Below are positions 1 through 10,557 of a stretch of 64,000 nucleotides of DNA, piece after piece. The position numbers and the translations under genes are program-made. Below the pieces are notes generated by a model. It searched no databases. It was given only the letters and a program-made list of their open reading frames with translations, and had not been told where the DNA came from. Positions within the stretch are counted from its first letter, which is position 1. Each line of letters opens with the position of its first letter. Source of the DNA: Uranotaenia lowii. Its lineage: Eukaryota; Arthropoda; Insecta; Diptera; Culicidae. The stretch lies in the NCBI RefSeq assembly GCF_029784155.1, contig NW_026598456.1, positions 1 through 64,000 on the forward strand, written 5' to 3'.

Positions 1-3000
1 ACTTTGAAATAAATTTATCGAATACTAATTTTCTACATCGAAAAGTTGGAAACCATGCAACAGGCACAATGATCAACAGAATAAGCAAATAAAAAACAAT
101 GAAAAATCCTCTACCTAATTACTTAAATTTTGATTTAATAAAATCTTTTATGTCATTAAAAATGATATGAAATATTCTTCAAGAAACTAATTTCAGTCTT
201 AACTAAACTTTGTATTTTTTGTTCTTGCTCAACATCAGATTTGAAAAGGTTTGGATTAATAACACAAGACCACAAAATCTACATTTTTCCAAAGTAAATG
301 AATTAAAAAAAGGAATTTTGACTAACTTGAGTGCCCTGAATCTAAAAATGCAATCTTTTTATCAGTAATCAGCTGTTATTGAAATAACTTTTCAAAATAG
401 ATTAAAATCTTTAAAGGAAGTTCTGGACTTTTTTTGACAAAACTTAAAAACAACAACAAAACATTTTGAAATAAATTTTTTAAATGATTAAACAATTTTC
501 TTCAAGACTTTAAGTAATTTAGAGTTCTGTGAAATAAGTTATAATAGATTTTTATTTGTTTACTTTTCTTATTTAACGAATTTTTAATTAAATTTGAACC
601 AATTTTCTTAACCTTTTTGCAACAATTTCAAAAATACTTGTAAGGATATCTTTCAAAATTTTCAAAAACTGTCGAATTAAACTTTTTAAAATCATGCATC
701 ATCATCATCATCATCATCATCGTCAAAATATTATTCCTTAATTGAATGGAGTATTATGAAAGAAATCAGGACCAGATTTGTTCTCAAATGTAGGTTTAAT
801 AGTTAATCAGTTATCAATGATTGATTTCGCTTAAAACTGACACAGTTGTAAACAAAATGTGATAGTTCAAATTTGACAAAGATTTGAGTTCAGGGCGCTA
901 AAATCTACCAAATTAATCTACCAAAACCAGCAAAATGCTTCTCTCTTGAGTTATTAATTAAATTTCTCAAATAAGTTTAATAATGGTAAAACGTAACTAT
1001 TGAAAAAAAAAATCCTTTTTAAACTTATCTTTTTCATCTTAATATTTTGTTTAAATTTTCAAATGAGTTTACCGAATTTCATAGTACAGTTTTTTCCAAT
1101 TTTTAAATAAATTTACCGAATTTTAAAGTGAAAGTGTTTTTATTTTTATAAATATTTTAAAAAGTTTGTCTATGTTTTACAATTTTGAATTTTTTGTGTT
1201 TTAAAACTTTAACCTGTAATTTTTTTCCTAATCAAAAATCTCATTTCATTTCAAATCGCGATTAATTTTTACATCAACGCTTGAGTTGAAAATGAAGAAA
1301 AGAAATGTAAATTAAGATGAATAATTAATATCAATTATTATCATTTTCCCAACAATCAATCTTGTTTAATTTTTTACCTGATCTGACATTTATTTATTGA
1401 ACATTATTTGAATTAAAATTTATTTTTTAATCTGTGTTTTGGTAATATTTACATATTTCAAAATTGAAAACTAGACTGCTGAGAAATTATTTTAAAGCAA
1501 ATTTCTAGTTCAGAGTAAGAGACATCACTTTGAAAAAATTTTCGATGATTGACCGAAAACATCATTGATTTAAAACTTTCATTCTGATTTGTTTCAAAAA
1601 TATTGAATCATTTTATCATTAAAATTTATTATTTTTTGAATTCGTGTGAAAATAATTAGTAAGGAAATGATGTTAGAAATCAATTTCCTTCTTTATTGTG
1701 TAATTGGTATGGTTTTTATTATGGATAATGACGGGTCCTTCGCACGGGCCTGACCCGAACTGTACTTTCTCGAACCGATATCTCAGGAATGGTTATATTT
1801 TGAATAGGATTACCAGAGTCACCTAGAAAAAAGATTATTGTTTTGGATATAAAATCAAAACTGCTGAATCGAATTTCATAAACTATGCCATTTTGAAATC
1901 TTTCAAGTGTCTGCTATCACAGGCTTATTAAAATTTTTTGTTTTAATTTTCGTGATCTCTAAAAAAAGACCCTCAAGCTAAGAAGTCCTAAAAAATTAGT
2001 GTTTTGCATCAAAGATAACTAATTTTACTGAAGTCGTATTGAAAAACTTTTGATTGATATGAAATCTGGTAGATTGAGAGCTGATATTGAAAGAAAAAGT
2101 GCTTGGTATTACAGACCACAGCTGGTAGTTTGAAAATTTCATTAATTAATTTTCTATGATTTTTTAACAGTTTTTTAAGGGGACCCAAAAATTAAAAAAA
2201 AAATTTCCTTTCTGTTCAAACGCATTCAATTCTAGTCGATAGTGATGAAATTAAATAATAATAAGGAAACTGATAGGGTAACCAATTTTAGTATTAAATC
2301 ATAGAATTTCAACATATTGAGGACCAAATCTGAGGTATATCGACTTTTACTTTATGCTTTTTGCTACCCTGAGCACAACTACTCTGAGATGTTAAGTTTA
2401 TTTTTTAAATAATATTTTTCAAAATAAAATACGACACTTCAATTAACTCAAGAATTTGAAATCTGCACATTTAATATATTCCCTTTTGAAAAACAGCTAA
2501 GCGATTTTCTTAAATCTATCATTTGATGTTTTTTCGCGGTTTTTCATGCGATAGAAATATCACCAAAATATTAAAATTTAGTTAGTTCCAATTGGTTTTC
2601 ATGTTTTTATAGATTGAGTATTTTGTCAGCCCAGTTTCATAAATATAAGGTAATCATTTAGTTAAATGAAACAACAATGTTTTTCAAGAAGAAAATAGTT
2701 AATTTTTTTTATTTTCATTTATGACATATGACATCTTCAACCAAAAACTTTTTTTCACTTTAACTGAATCTTTGAATCAGCCAAAATTTAGGTAATACAG
2801 TGAAATTTCAATATTCGAAATGGGATGATCACGATCTTCGTTCAAAAATGCCATCTTTTTTTACCAATTTGTCTTTCGGCTCAATTTTCAGATATCGACA
2901 CATTTAAATTTTTTTTTCACACATAGATTGTAAACATGTAGACGATTCCCAAATGTTAGAATTTATGAAAATCGGTTCAGTAGTTTTTAAGATACAGCCA

Positions 3001-3692
3001 AAATAATAATCCAGGTCTTTATGACCCTAACCGACTAATTGTCCTTTTTTTTATCCGTAAAGGAGGGTGAAGCGAGCTATACCATTTTGATGAGGTTTTT
3101 CCAACAATTTGAATAACGATCAGTTTCAAACAAGCGTTCATGAATTAAAACTCTCAGGAAACGATAATAGCTCAGCAAACATTTAATTTTGCCCTGTATT
3201 CTTTTTACTTAGCGCTCCCCCATCCCAAAAAGCTTATATGATGTAAACTGTTTCGCGTTCCTGGAAATCAGAAAATCTTATGATTCCTTTCACGGGAATT
3301 GTCGGGGTCCCAGAAAAAAATTGAAAATGAAGATTTTATCTCTCTACTACATACGAAAACTTATTCATATGGTATTCCATATGAACATTCCAGGCTTTTT
3401 CAATGCATCAAAACTTCAATAAGCAATTATGAAACCCAAGAACCAACAACTAAGAACTTTAACATACAAACCTTGACTGATTCTTGCTGCAAAAATTTGA
3501 AGTAGGTCATTGAGAGAGATTTTAGGCTATTGATAGAAGTTGGTTAGCTGGACTTCAGGTTATTTATCAAATCTAGTTAATTTTCAGATAATTATTCTGT
3601 TTCAAAATAAGTCATTTCTTTGCCAATGATTTTGCTACTGTTAAAAGTTAATTAAATTAGTGTAAATTTTTAGTAACTATGTACTTTTTATT
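1..3692. other. AT-rich non-coding stretch, no gene seen
   Basis: No reading frame longer than about 70 codons, and none resembles a protein I recognise. The sequence is AT-rich with many homopolymer runs, typical of insect intergenic or intronic DNA. The only distinct structures I noticed are an ATC microsatellite near 697 and a small CG-richer patch near 1729-1770. Confidence 0.6.
697..721. repeat. (ATC)n microsatellite
   Basis: Eight or so uninterrupted ATC/CAT triplets, ending in CGTC. No coding frame uses it. Confidence 0.9.
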
Positions 3693-3795
3693 GGCTTCGG
3701 GAATTCCCAGAAATTTTTACGTTTCCCGGGATTCGGGAACTCCCGTTTTTTTTCCGGGAATCTCTGATCGGAGAATCCCAGATTGGACACTCTTA
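3693..3795. repeat. CCCGG-rich repeat fragment
   Basis: Several variants of the word CGGGAATTCCC / CCCGGGATTCGGGAACTCCCG occur within 100 bases of AT-rich DNA, ending in GATTGGACACTC. Read on the minus strand it starts AGTGTCCAATCTGGG, which looks like the terminal inverted repeat end of a MITE. I see no matching second end nearby, except perhaps the short CACGGGAATTGTCGGGGTCCC at 3291-3311. It is probably the remnant of a non-autonomous DNA transposon. Confidence 0.35.
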
Positions 3796-3891
3796 TGCTG
3801 AGAACTTAAAAGATATAATTACTTAATGCGAGGAAATGTTATACTATGTTGTGTTATACTAGATTTAAGGTAAAGAAAAATACAAAACTAA

Positions 3892-5874
3892 TCTATATAT
3901 ATAAAAATGAATGTTTGTCTGTCTGTCTGTTCCCTATAGACTCGGAAACTACTGAACCGATCATCGTCAAAATTCGCATCTGAGGGTTTTTGAGGCCGGG
4001 GATGGTTTCTGTAATAGTCAAAACTCCATCCGACTTAAGGAAGGAGAGGCTTCCATACAAAATTTGTAGTTTTTCGAAACAAATTAAAGTCATGACATCC
4101 ATTTTCTTGAGATTTTTTTCCTTTGGGCGGTTTGTTTTTCGTCTCTATGGTAGAGGCGTCGCGAGCCAACGACGCCAAAAGAAAGTAACCCAGGCATAGC
4201 ATACTGATCAGTAGGAATATTTTGGCGCGTATTTCTCAACCAAGCATATTTTCTTTGAGGGGTTTGTTTTTTGTCTCCATGGGCGAACAAACGTCGTCGC
4301 AAGAGGATAGTAACCAAAGCACACTGTTCATTGATTGCTGGAAAATTTAACAATAAGGCGCCTGTTTTTCAAACACGTGGGACGATATGCAACCTAGATG
4401 TGTTTTTTTCTTGCTTATTTGATTTGTACACAGCACGTGGTAATAAATTACGCCTAGATGTGACACGGATTGGTATTTTATCAATCGAATCAAAACCAAT
4501 TGAATGATTTGCAAAAATACTTCCATATTTAGTTCGTGTTATTGTAGGTAGTATTCGACTTTTCATTCAAGGAACATTAGAACATGTTTAAACGTCCAAC
4601 TTTTTCCGTTAAAAAAAAATTAAAAATTATGTTTTCTTCTAGAAATTGTTACTTCAGCCCAAATAAACAACTGAAACGAGTTTAGAAATGAAAATGGGAG
4701 CTTTTTATTTTAAATAATTCTGAAAAAACCATCGTACTTTTTGCTTACATACCAATTCAAGTACGTACTTAACATGAAAAGTGTTTTTGTGTTACATGGC
4801 TGCATAAAAGAGACTTTTGATCCGCTTCGTTTTTGAAAAGCGAGACTTTAGAACTGATATTCAACTGGACGCAAAATTTTTAAGAGAAATTTTTAGTTTA
4901 CCCTTAAAGTGTTAAAAACAATATTCCCTTCTGTCAACTTACACGGTGGGGCAAGGGCAAACGTCGAACTTTTAAGAAATTCATCTTCAAAATGATTCAA
5001 TATGTTGGAAATACCAGAAGGGGTATTTCGAATGTTGAAACTGCAGCGGGTATTTAAAATTCTTAAATGCCTTTGTAAATGAAGGTCATTTGCTTTGAAC
5101 AGCATTCGTTAAAAGTGGGGTAACAAACATAAATTTATATTGCAGGAATACTGCAGATATATCAGTGAAACTTGATAGAACAAAAAACAGGAATTCGTAT
5201 TAAATCCTTTTTAAAGCCATTACTCTGACGCATCTGTAAATAAGCTTTGCATTGACACTTGCCCCAATATACGGGACAAATGTAAACTTAGAAATTTGTT
5301 TTTGCTTACATTTTTGAATATTTGACTTTCAAAGAGAAAATAAAAAAAACGCTGAGAACTTATTTAGTGATGCAACTGATATTCTTTTTAAATGTTTATA
5401 TGCTTACCGTAGTAAATTTATTAAAAAAAAAAAAAGAAATTTGCACTGTATTTAATACATAACTAACTAAATATATTTTTCATTACCATGATAAGTGCTG
5501 TTTGGGTATCGAGCCGGTTAAATTTGCCTACCTTCTTCAAGCAGTGGGGGACAAAATTGAAAAAGATGGGAGAGCTCCCATGTAAATTTAAGATAAAGAG
5601 CTTTTCAAAGCAGGGACCATATGTCAAAAAGTTTTTTTAGGTACAGAGTACAAATTTCAGATCTTGAAAAACGAGTTTAGAGACTGAAAATAATATATAC
5701 CATCGTTGAATTGCAATTCAGAACTGCAGCTGCAGCTCCCATTTCAAAGTTGTTGGTTCTGAAGTATGATGAGGTTTGATTTAAAAAAATGCTCTCTAAA
5801 ATCTAAATTTGAATAAATTTTTACAAATTACATTTATTTCCGGAAGGTGTAGCAAAGCACAACGGGTCAGCTAG
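3892..5874 (+). mobile_element. Non-autonomous Helitron-like element
   Basis: The left end reads TCTATATATATAAAAATG followed by a TGTCTGTCTG run and 'ctatagactcggaaactactgaac', an arrangement typical of insect Helitron 5' ends. The right end is GGGTCAGCTAG followed by T. Helitrons start with TC, end with CTRR and insert between A and T. Here the base before is A (3891) and the base after is T (5875), which fits. I do not see the usual strong hairpin just before CTAG, so the assignment rests on the termini and the A|T site. There is no Rep/helicase coding, so a rolling-circle element of this kind would need help in trans. It sits directly against the 3' end of the CR1-like pseudogene on its right. 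Confidence 0.72.
4118..4340. repeat. Diverged direct duplication inside the Helitron
   Basis: Two stretches of about 85 bases (roughly 4120-4200 and 4255-4340) share the same order of words: a GGTTTGTTTTT.GTCTC.ATGG run, then a CG-rich segment ending in GTCG, then AGTAACC, then CA(T/C)AC and TGATCA/TTCATTGAT. They are about 135 bases apart. This is an internal duplication of the element. The small open frames here in both directions are by-products of it. Confidence 0.5.
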
Positions 5875-5875
5875 T

Positions 5876-7277
5876 ACCTAATAAATAACATCTAAATAGT
5901 GGTTGGATGATCATCTGCTCAATTTGTCTTTGAAAAAATGTATAAGTTCTGTCTTGAGAAAGTTTCTGTCCATTAAATTCCTTAAATCTCGAGGAATAAC
6001 GTTAAAATTGGTTGGACCAATAAAAGAAATCCGACGTTGGCCACGAAAAGTTGAAGATGTGCTGCGTACTAAATCATGAGAATAGCGGGTACCTACTTAT
6101 TATAGATTTGAACTCCTGTTGTGAATCTCAGGCTTTGACTGCCGTTTGACGAGTGCAAATTATCAAACACGTACATAGATAATTGTTTGTAAATCACAAA
6201 ACTGAGTTAGAGGTAATATATCGTGTGATCTGTTAGAGTAAATAAGATCAGTTGGATAGAGTAAAGGAAGATAAAAGATAATCTTCAGGCAACGGTGTTG
6301 CAGTGGTTTTGGCATGACAGAAGGGACAAAGATGCCCTTCCCCATATGGTGATCAAATAAGTTAAATAAGAATATAAGGAGGTAAAACGTGACGTGATGA
6401 CATCTTGTTTTGAAAATTTTCAACAAGATTGTTCCATGGAAGAGTTTTATCTAGAGTAAGGTTGCCAGAACTTTTCCAGCACGTAGACCACTAGACAGCA
6501 CGAGGGCCGGACAAATCCAGGCTATTTTATCAAAAAACCTGGCAAAATCCGGGCATTTGATTCCAAAATTTCGACTTAAAATCCAGGCAGTATCCGAGAA
6601 AATTTGGACTAAACCCAGGAATTACACAAAAAAAATCAAGAAAAAAAAAACTTAAAAACAATTTTTTTCATCAGCAGTTTCGAAATCGTATTTTATGCTT
6701 TTCATGAAATATTTTTATAAAAATTGCTTGCAAAATTTCGTTTAGGACGCATAAATGAAAAATTTTACAACACAGTTTGTTTTCTTTTTTGTTTGTTCTG
6801 GCAAATCAAGTGAATAAATCTGGACAAAATCCGGGCTTTTTTCAATGAAATCCGATCAAGAGGGCCGGACCGGACTAAATATTGACAAATTTTGTATTGA
6901 ATATCCGGGCAAACTCGGATAAAACCGGGCAATCTGGGAACCTTAATCTAAAGAAATCCCCAAATATATGAAATTGTTTTCTCTTTCGATCGCGATATCA
7001 GTAATTTTGGGATTATTATGAGGTTCAGTTATTTTTCGATAAGGAAGTCAGATCATATACTTTGTTTTGATGAGGTTAAGTATCAAAAGTTTGTGGATTT
7101 TTTTTTATGGAGAACTTCTAAATCTACTTCCATATGCATAATAGCAGTATTTCGACAGGTGCCCTAGTAAAAAAGAGCTGTATCATCATCAAATAGGCGG
7201 AGAACGCTCCTGAGATTGTTAATATATATGAAAAATAATAAAGGTCCTATGTTGCTGCCTTGCGGGACACCGATCTG
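5876..7277 (-). pseudogene. CR1/L2-like non-LTR retrotransposon, 3' part of reverse transcriptase
   Basis: Read on the minus strand from about 7272, the sequence gives GVPQGS, a few residues, then [26 protein letters not shown] and a stop. This matches the fingers/palm motif (G-V-P-Q-G-S) and the active-site motif F-A-D-D-T of CR1/Jockey-type reverse transcriptases, with Ala changed to Asp. It continues with a piece resembling the L-x-x-N-x-x-K-T-K-Y-M-I-F and F-I-Y-L-G-I-S-L segments. After a MITE (6457-6945) the same frame family resumes with LQHRCLKIIFYLPLLYPTDL and HDILPLTQFCDLQT, typical of the C-terminal region in CR1/L2 elements. Stops and frameshifts make it inactive. The 5' part is missing: at 7278 a hAT-like fragment takes over. 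The 3' end abuts the Helitron at 5875. Confidence 0.78.
6457..6945. mobile_element. hAT-like MITE (CCCGG family), 489 bp, with 8-bp target duplication
   Basis: The ends are inverted: TAAGGTTGCCAGA at the left and the complement of TCTGGGAACCTTA at the right. The flanks ATCTAGAG (6449-6456) and ATCTAAAG (6946-6953) match at 7 of 8 positions, an 8-bp target duplication as expected for hAT. The body repeats words such as CCGGGC and AAATCCGGGC. It interrupts the CR1-like pseudogene, whose reading continues on both sides, so it came later. A related, inverted fragment lies at about 21136-21270. Confidence 0.8.
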
Positions 7278-7440
7278 TAGAGCATGGGTGGCCAACATTT
7301 TCAACAGGCGGGCCAAATTTCAGAAATGCTGGCGGGCCAAAAAAACAAATTGTTCTGAAATATTAAAAAAAAAACAGATTTTTGAAAACGCTATAAAAAC
7401 TTGTCTAGGTCGCATTAAGTAAAGACTCATCTCAATTTGT
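7278..7440. mobile_element. End fragment of a hAT-like non-autonomous element
   Basis: It begins CATGGGTGGCCAACATTTTC and contains GCGGGCCAAATTT twice. Ends of the type CAxGGGTGGCCAAC are common in hAT-type elements. A diverged relative starts near 30231 (CATGGGTGACTAACATTTTC, then CGGGTCAAATTT). No second end is visible. It truncates the 5' side of the CR1-like reverse transcriptase. The right boundary is uncertain. Confidence 0.45.
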
Positions 7441-7547
7441 CATTTTTGTTACTTGCATTTTCCTTACAAATTTTGCCCCATGTGAAAAATAGTAGAAATA
7501 TTACGCAATACGGAATGAACAATCCCTCCCAAATTATGTATGTATGT

Positions 7548-7700
7548 TAGACTGCCCCAAATTGGTATGGGAAATTTCAAACTTGAGAAATGTTATGCCT
7601 TGATCCAAGGCTTAGTACAAGATCTCATGCCGAATTTGGGCCAGATCGAATCACGGGAAGGGATTGCTCAACGAGCCTGAAGTTTGTATTGGATTGTACG
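7548..7700. mobile_element. Single arm of the palindromic TAGACTGCCCC MITE
   Basis: It starts TAGACTGCCCCAAATTGG and runs through AGTACAAGATCTCATGCCGA and CTCAACGAGCCTGAAG. The same order of words is found in each arm of the complete element at 8929-9261. The opposite arm is absent here, so this copy is truncated. Confidence 0.7.
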
Positions 7701-8287
7701 TCGATCTTTACAAAGGAATAAAAAGCTCCTCGGTTTATTCATCCCAGAAATGTCAAAACGCATGACAATAATGGACTTTAACCCTCCAAAGCTGTTCTGG
7801 TCAATATAACCCGGAGCGCACATTACAAACATTTTTATCATCATTCCAATATACTGATGAACTGGGAATTTTGACAGACCAAGTATGTTCTATGAAAATG
7901 ATGATCAAATTAACGACAAAAAACTAAAATTTGAATTTTGAAAATCGGTTGATTGTGAAATGAAATACTGCTTAGCAAAGCTAAAATTGTATGTTTCTTT
8001 TTTTTTTCAAGTAAGATTTTTTTTCTACCGGAAGATCTGTGATATCGGTCAAAACCTTCATTGGACCTCAACATATCTCTACATTGTCGGATAGATGGAT
8101 CCTTGAGGATTTCATAGATCAATAAAAAACTTGAATACAGAAAAGCTGTCAGAAGTTATGAGTATTTTAAAACTAAAAATGATTTTTCAGAATTTTTACT
8201 TTCTTAATCATTATTATTAATGTACATAAATACAGAGCACGTGTCCAATTAAAAGATATTCGGATTTGGTTTAATTTTCATAAATGG

Positions 8288-8560
8288 TCGGGCTTTAAAC
8301 AGACCGAACTGAGTGTCAGGAGAAAATTAAAAAATAATAGAAATTGAACCTCGTACAATCTCTACTCTAGCAAGTATGTTTGACTTATATATAACGGTTT
8401 TATAAATGACTCTTTACCATCCTGGTATAATTGACTGAAAAGAGTTATTTGCATTAAAAACTATCGATTAAGGATTTAGCCTCTTGATGCGAATATTTGC
8501 ACATAAGTGCCTCGAAAAAACGCTGATGGCGTTCAGTTCGGTCTTAAACGATTTTAATAC
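8288..8560. repeat. Inverted-repeat pair, possible small MITE
   Basis: TTTAAACAGACCGAACTGAG near 8294 is the reverse complement, with one gap and few mismatches, of CAGTTCGGTCTTAAA near 8534-8550. I could not define a target duplication. Part of the interior (TTATAAATGACTCTTTACCATC near 8400) recurs exactly near 59786, so the segment is repetitive. Confidence 0.45.
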
Positions 8561-8928
8561 GATCTTTCTATCTAACTGAGGCTATCCAAACTCTTCAATA
8601 TAAAAAACTAGAGTCCGCTGGAATGCTCTTCATACCAATGATATGTTAACCAAAAACCAGCCGGAAAATATTGATAAGTGTGTGATGAAATTCACAGATA
8701 ATGTGTGATATACTGTACAATTCGGATAGTTTGATAAAAACTGTAATTTTTAATTGTATTTTTGTCCAGTGACGGCATCCTTTTTTGTAAAAGAGTTATA
8801 AGTACCTACAAAAAAGGACAAATGCTCATTCTTTTAATTGATGAATAAGCTCACATATCAAAACAATGTCCAATGAAGGTAACTTTTGAAAAAAATATAC
8901 ATGTTATACATGTTATAAACATGCATAT

Positions 8929-9261
8929 TAGAGTGCCCCAAATGACCCAACTTTTGAAAAAGTCATGCGCTGCAGGCTTAAATTGATCCTAGGTCTAGTA
9001 CAAGATCTCATGCCAAATTTGGGCCAGATCGGATCACGGGAAGGGGTCGCTCAACGAGCCTGAACAAAATGTCATGTTTCTCCCGAACAAAATGTCTCAA
9101 AATCCCATACAAACTTCAGTCTCGTTGAGCGACCCCTTCCCGTGATCCGATCTGGCCAAAATTTGGCATGAGATCTTGTACTAGGCCTAGGATCAATTTA
9201 AGCCTGCAGCGCAGAACATTTCACAGGTTTTAAATTTCCCATACAAATTTGGGGCAGTCTA
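8929..9261. mobile_element. Complete palindromic MITE, 333 bp, perfect 8-bp target duplication
   Basis: The ends are TAGAGTGCCCCAAAT and the complement of ATTTGGGGCAGTCTA. The whole element folds back. The left arm runs GCTGCAGGCTTAAATTGATC, then a segment containing GATCGGATCACGGGAAGGGG, then CTCAACGAG. The right arm is its reverse complement. The short loop lies around 9085-9100. The flanks are ATGCATAT on both sides (8921-8928 and 9262-9269), an exact 8-bp duplication that points to hAT-type mobilisation. There is no coding capacity. Confidence 0.88.
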
Positions 9262-10234
9262 ATGCATATACATGTTCTATCGACATCACTCAACACAAGT
9301 TATTTTAACGTTCTAAGTTAATAAGTAACTGTCATCATTATAATATTTTTTTTTTTTTAATTTCAGGTCCAATATGGTCTTCATGTTAGTGCTTAAGAAA
9401 AACAAAAGTAAAGTAATTCTGTTGGATTTGGAATCCATAATACTAAGAGTGAGTATCCGAACCTAAATCAAAAGTTATATTCTCAATTTCCAAAATTGGC
9501 GTTTATTTTAAAACATGAAGGACTTGTAAAATTTTACATTGAAATTTGATTCAAAAACGATTGTGAAATGTTGTCACTGTGCTAATAACCCACTTTTTAG
9601 GTTCATACTATAATAATATTAGTAGCCTTTTAAAATCGTGTGTTTATTTTTTTGTATTATTCGTTTGAGAAATTTGAAACTTAGCTAAAAGGTACATGAA
9701 ATATCGGAGCTTTTCATAGGTCTATCATTTATAAGATTTTCATAAACACATATTAAAAAAAACAAGAAAAATTAATCTAAGCCCGATTGCAATGAAACTA
9801 TGTAAAAGATTTCAATTGTAAAGTGGAAAAAGTGCAATAAAAATTATAAAATGTTAGGTTGATAATTTGAAAATTTGTTTTTTTTTTAATTCGAAAAGGG
9901 TCAGTTGGGTATTGTCATAGATTTCTGAAACAAAAAAACTAATTAAAAATTTGACACTGAAAAATTAAAAAAAAATGCCATTGACAAATTCACATACTTT
10001 ACAAAACAAATTGAAAACCAAAATTGAAAATGGTAAGGAAAAAAGAATATCGAACAAAGTGGAATGCAAGTTGGAAGAATTCCCTAGAAAATCCATTTAT
10101 TAGAGCATCTTAACAAGTAACGGCGTGTGGAAGACATGCCGATATCCTGAAAACTTCTCATCAAGTGTTGTGGACTGTAATTTTGCAATAAAAAAAACAG
10201 TATTGAGAAGTGGAGATAATTGAAAACTCAATTT
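9262..10234. other. Non-coding AT-rich stretch
   Basis: No gene or recognisable repeat seen. The long T and A runs (9349-9358, 9879-9888) are ordinary for this background. Confidence 0.5.
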
Positions 10235-10374
10235 CAATGTCGAAAAGTTAACTTTTCATCACTGATTGCATTAAAACTTTATATGCTATTCAGTGTTGAA
10301 AAGTGAACATTTCGACACTGAAAACAGTATCTAAAAGTCCTACTTTTCAGCACTGAATTCAGTGTCAAAAGTGT
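10235..10374. repeat. Local direct and inverted repeats of TTTTCAGCACTGA-type words
   Basis: Variants of TTCAGTGT(C/T)GAAAAGT and their complement (ACTTTTCAGCACTGAAT, AGTGTCAAAAGTG) occur several times within 140 bases. They look like degenerate repeat units or a MITE arm. They lie directly upstream of the SINE at 10376. Confidence 0.4.
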
Positions 10375-10375
10375 A

Positions 10376-10557
10376 CGTCTCGGTGGCCGAGTGGTTAGCG
10401 TGGTAAGACGGTAATCGCTAGGTCCACTGATGGCATGGGTTCGATTCCCATCTCGGTACTGGGTGTTAAATGTTTATCTTAAGTTGTCCACGTCATTTAT
10501 TCAGTCTGTAAAGCCTAAATCGGCTAAGACGGTGTATGTCTTTAAAAAAAAAAAAAA
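10376..10557 (+). mobile_element. tRNA-derived SINE
   Basis: An A-box (TGGCCGAGTGG, near 10384) and a B-box (GGTTCGATTCC, near 10438) of the RNA polymerase III internal promoter are spaced as in a tRNA head. A non-tRNA body of about 85 bases follows, and the element ends in a pure A run (10542-10557). This is the standard layout of a SINE mobilised by a LINE reverse transcriptase. TGTAC occurs on both flanks and may be a short target duplication. I cannot name the family. Confidence 0.8.

Noticed and set aside
10376..10460. Functional tRNA gene
   Set aside because: The A-box and B-box are present, but the acceptor stem does not close properly and an A-tailed non-tRNA body follows, so it is a SINE.
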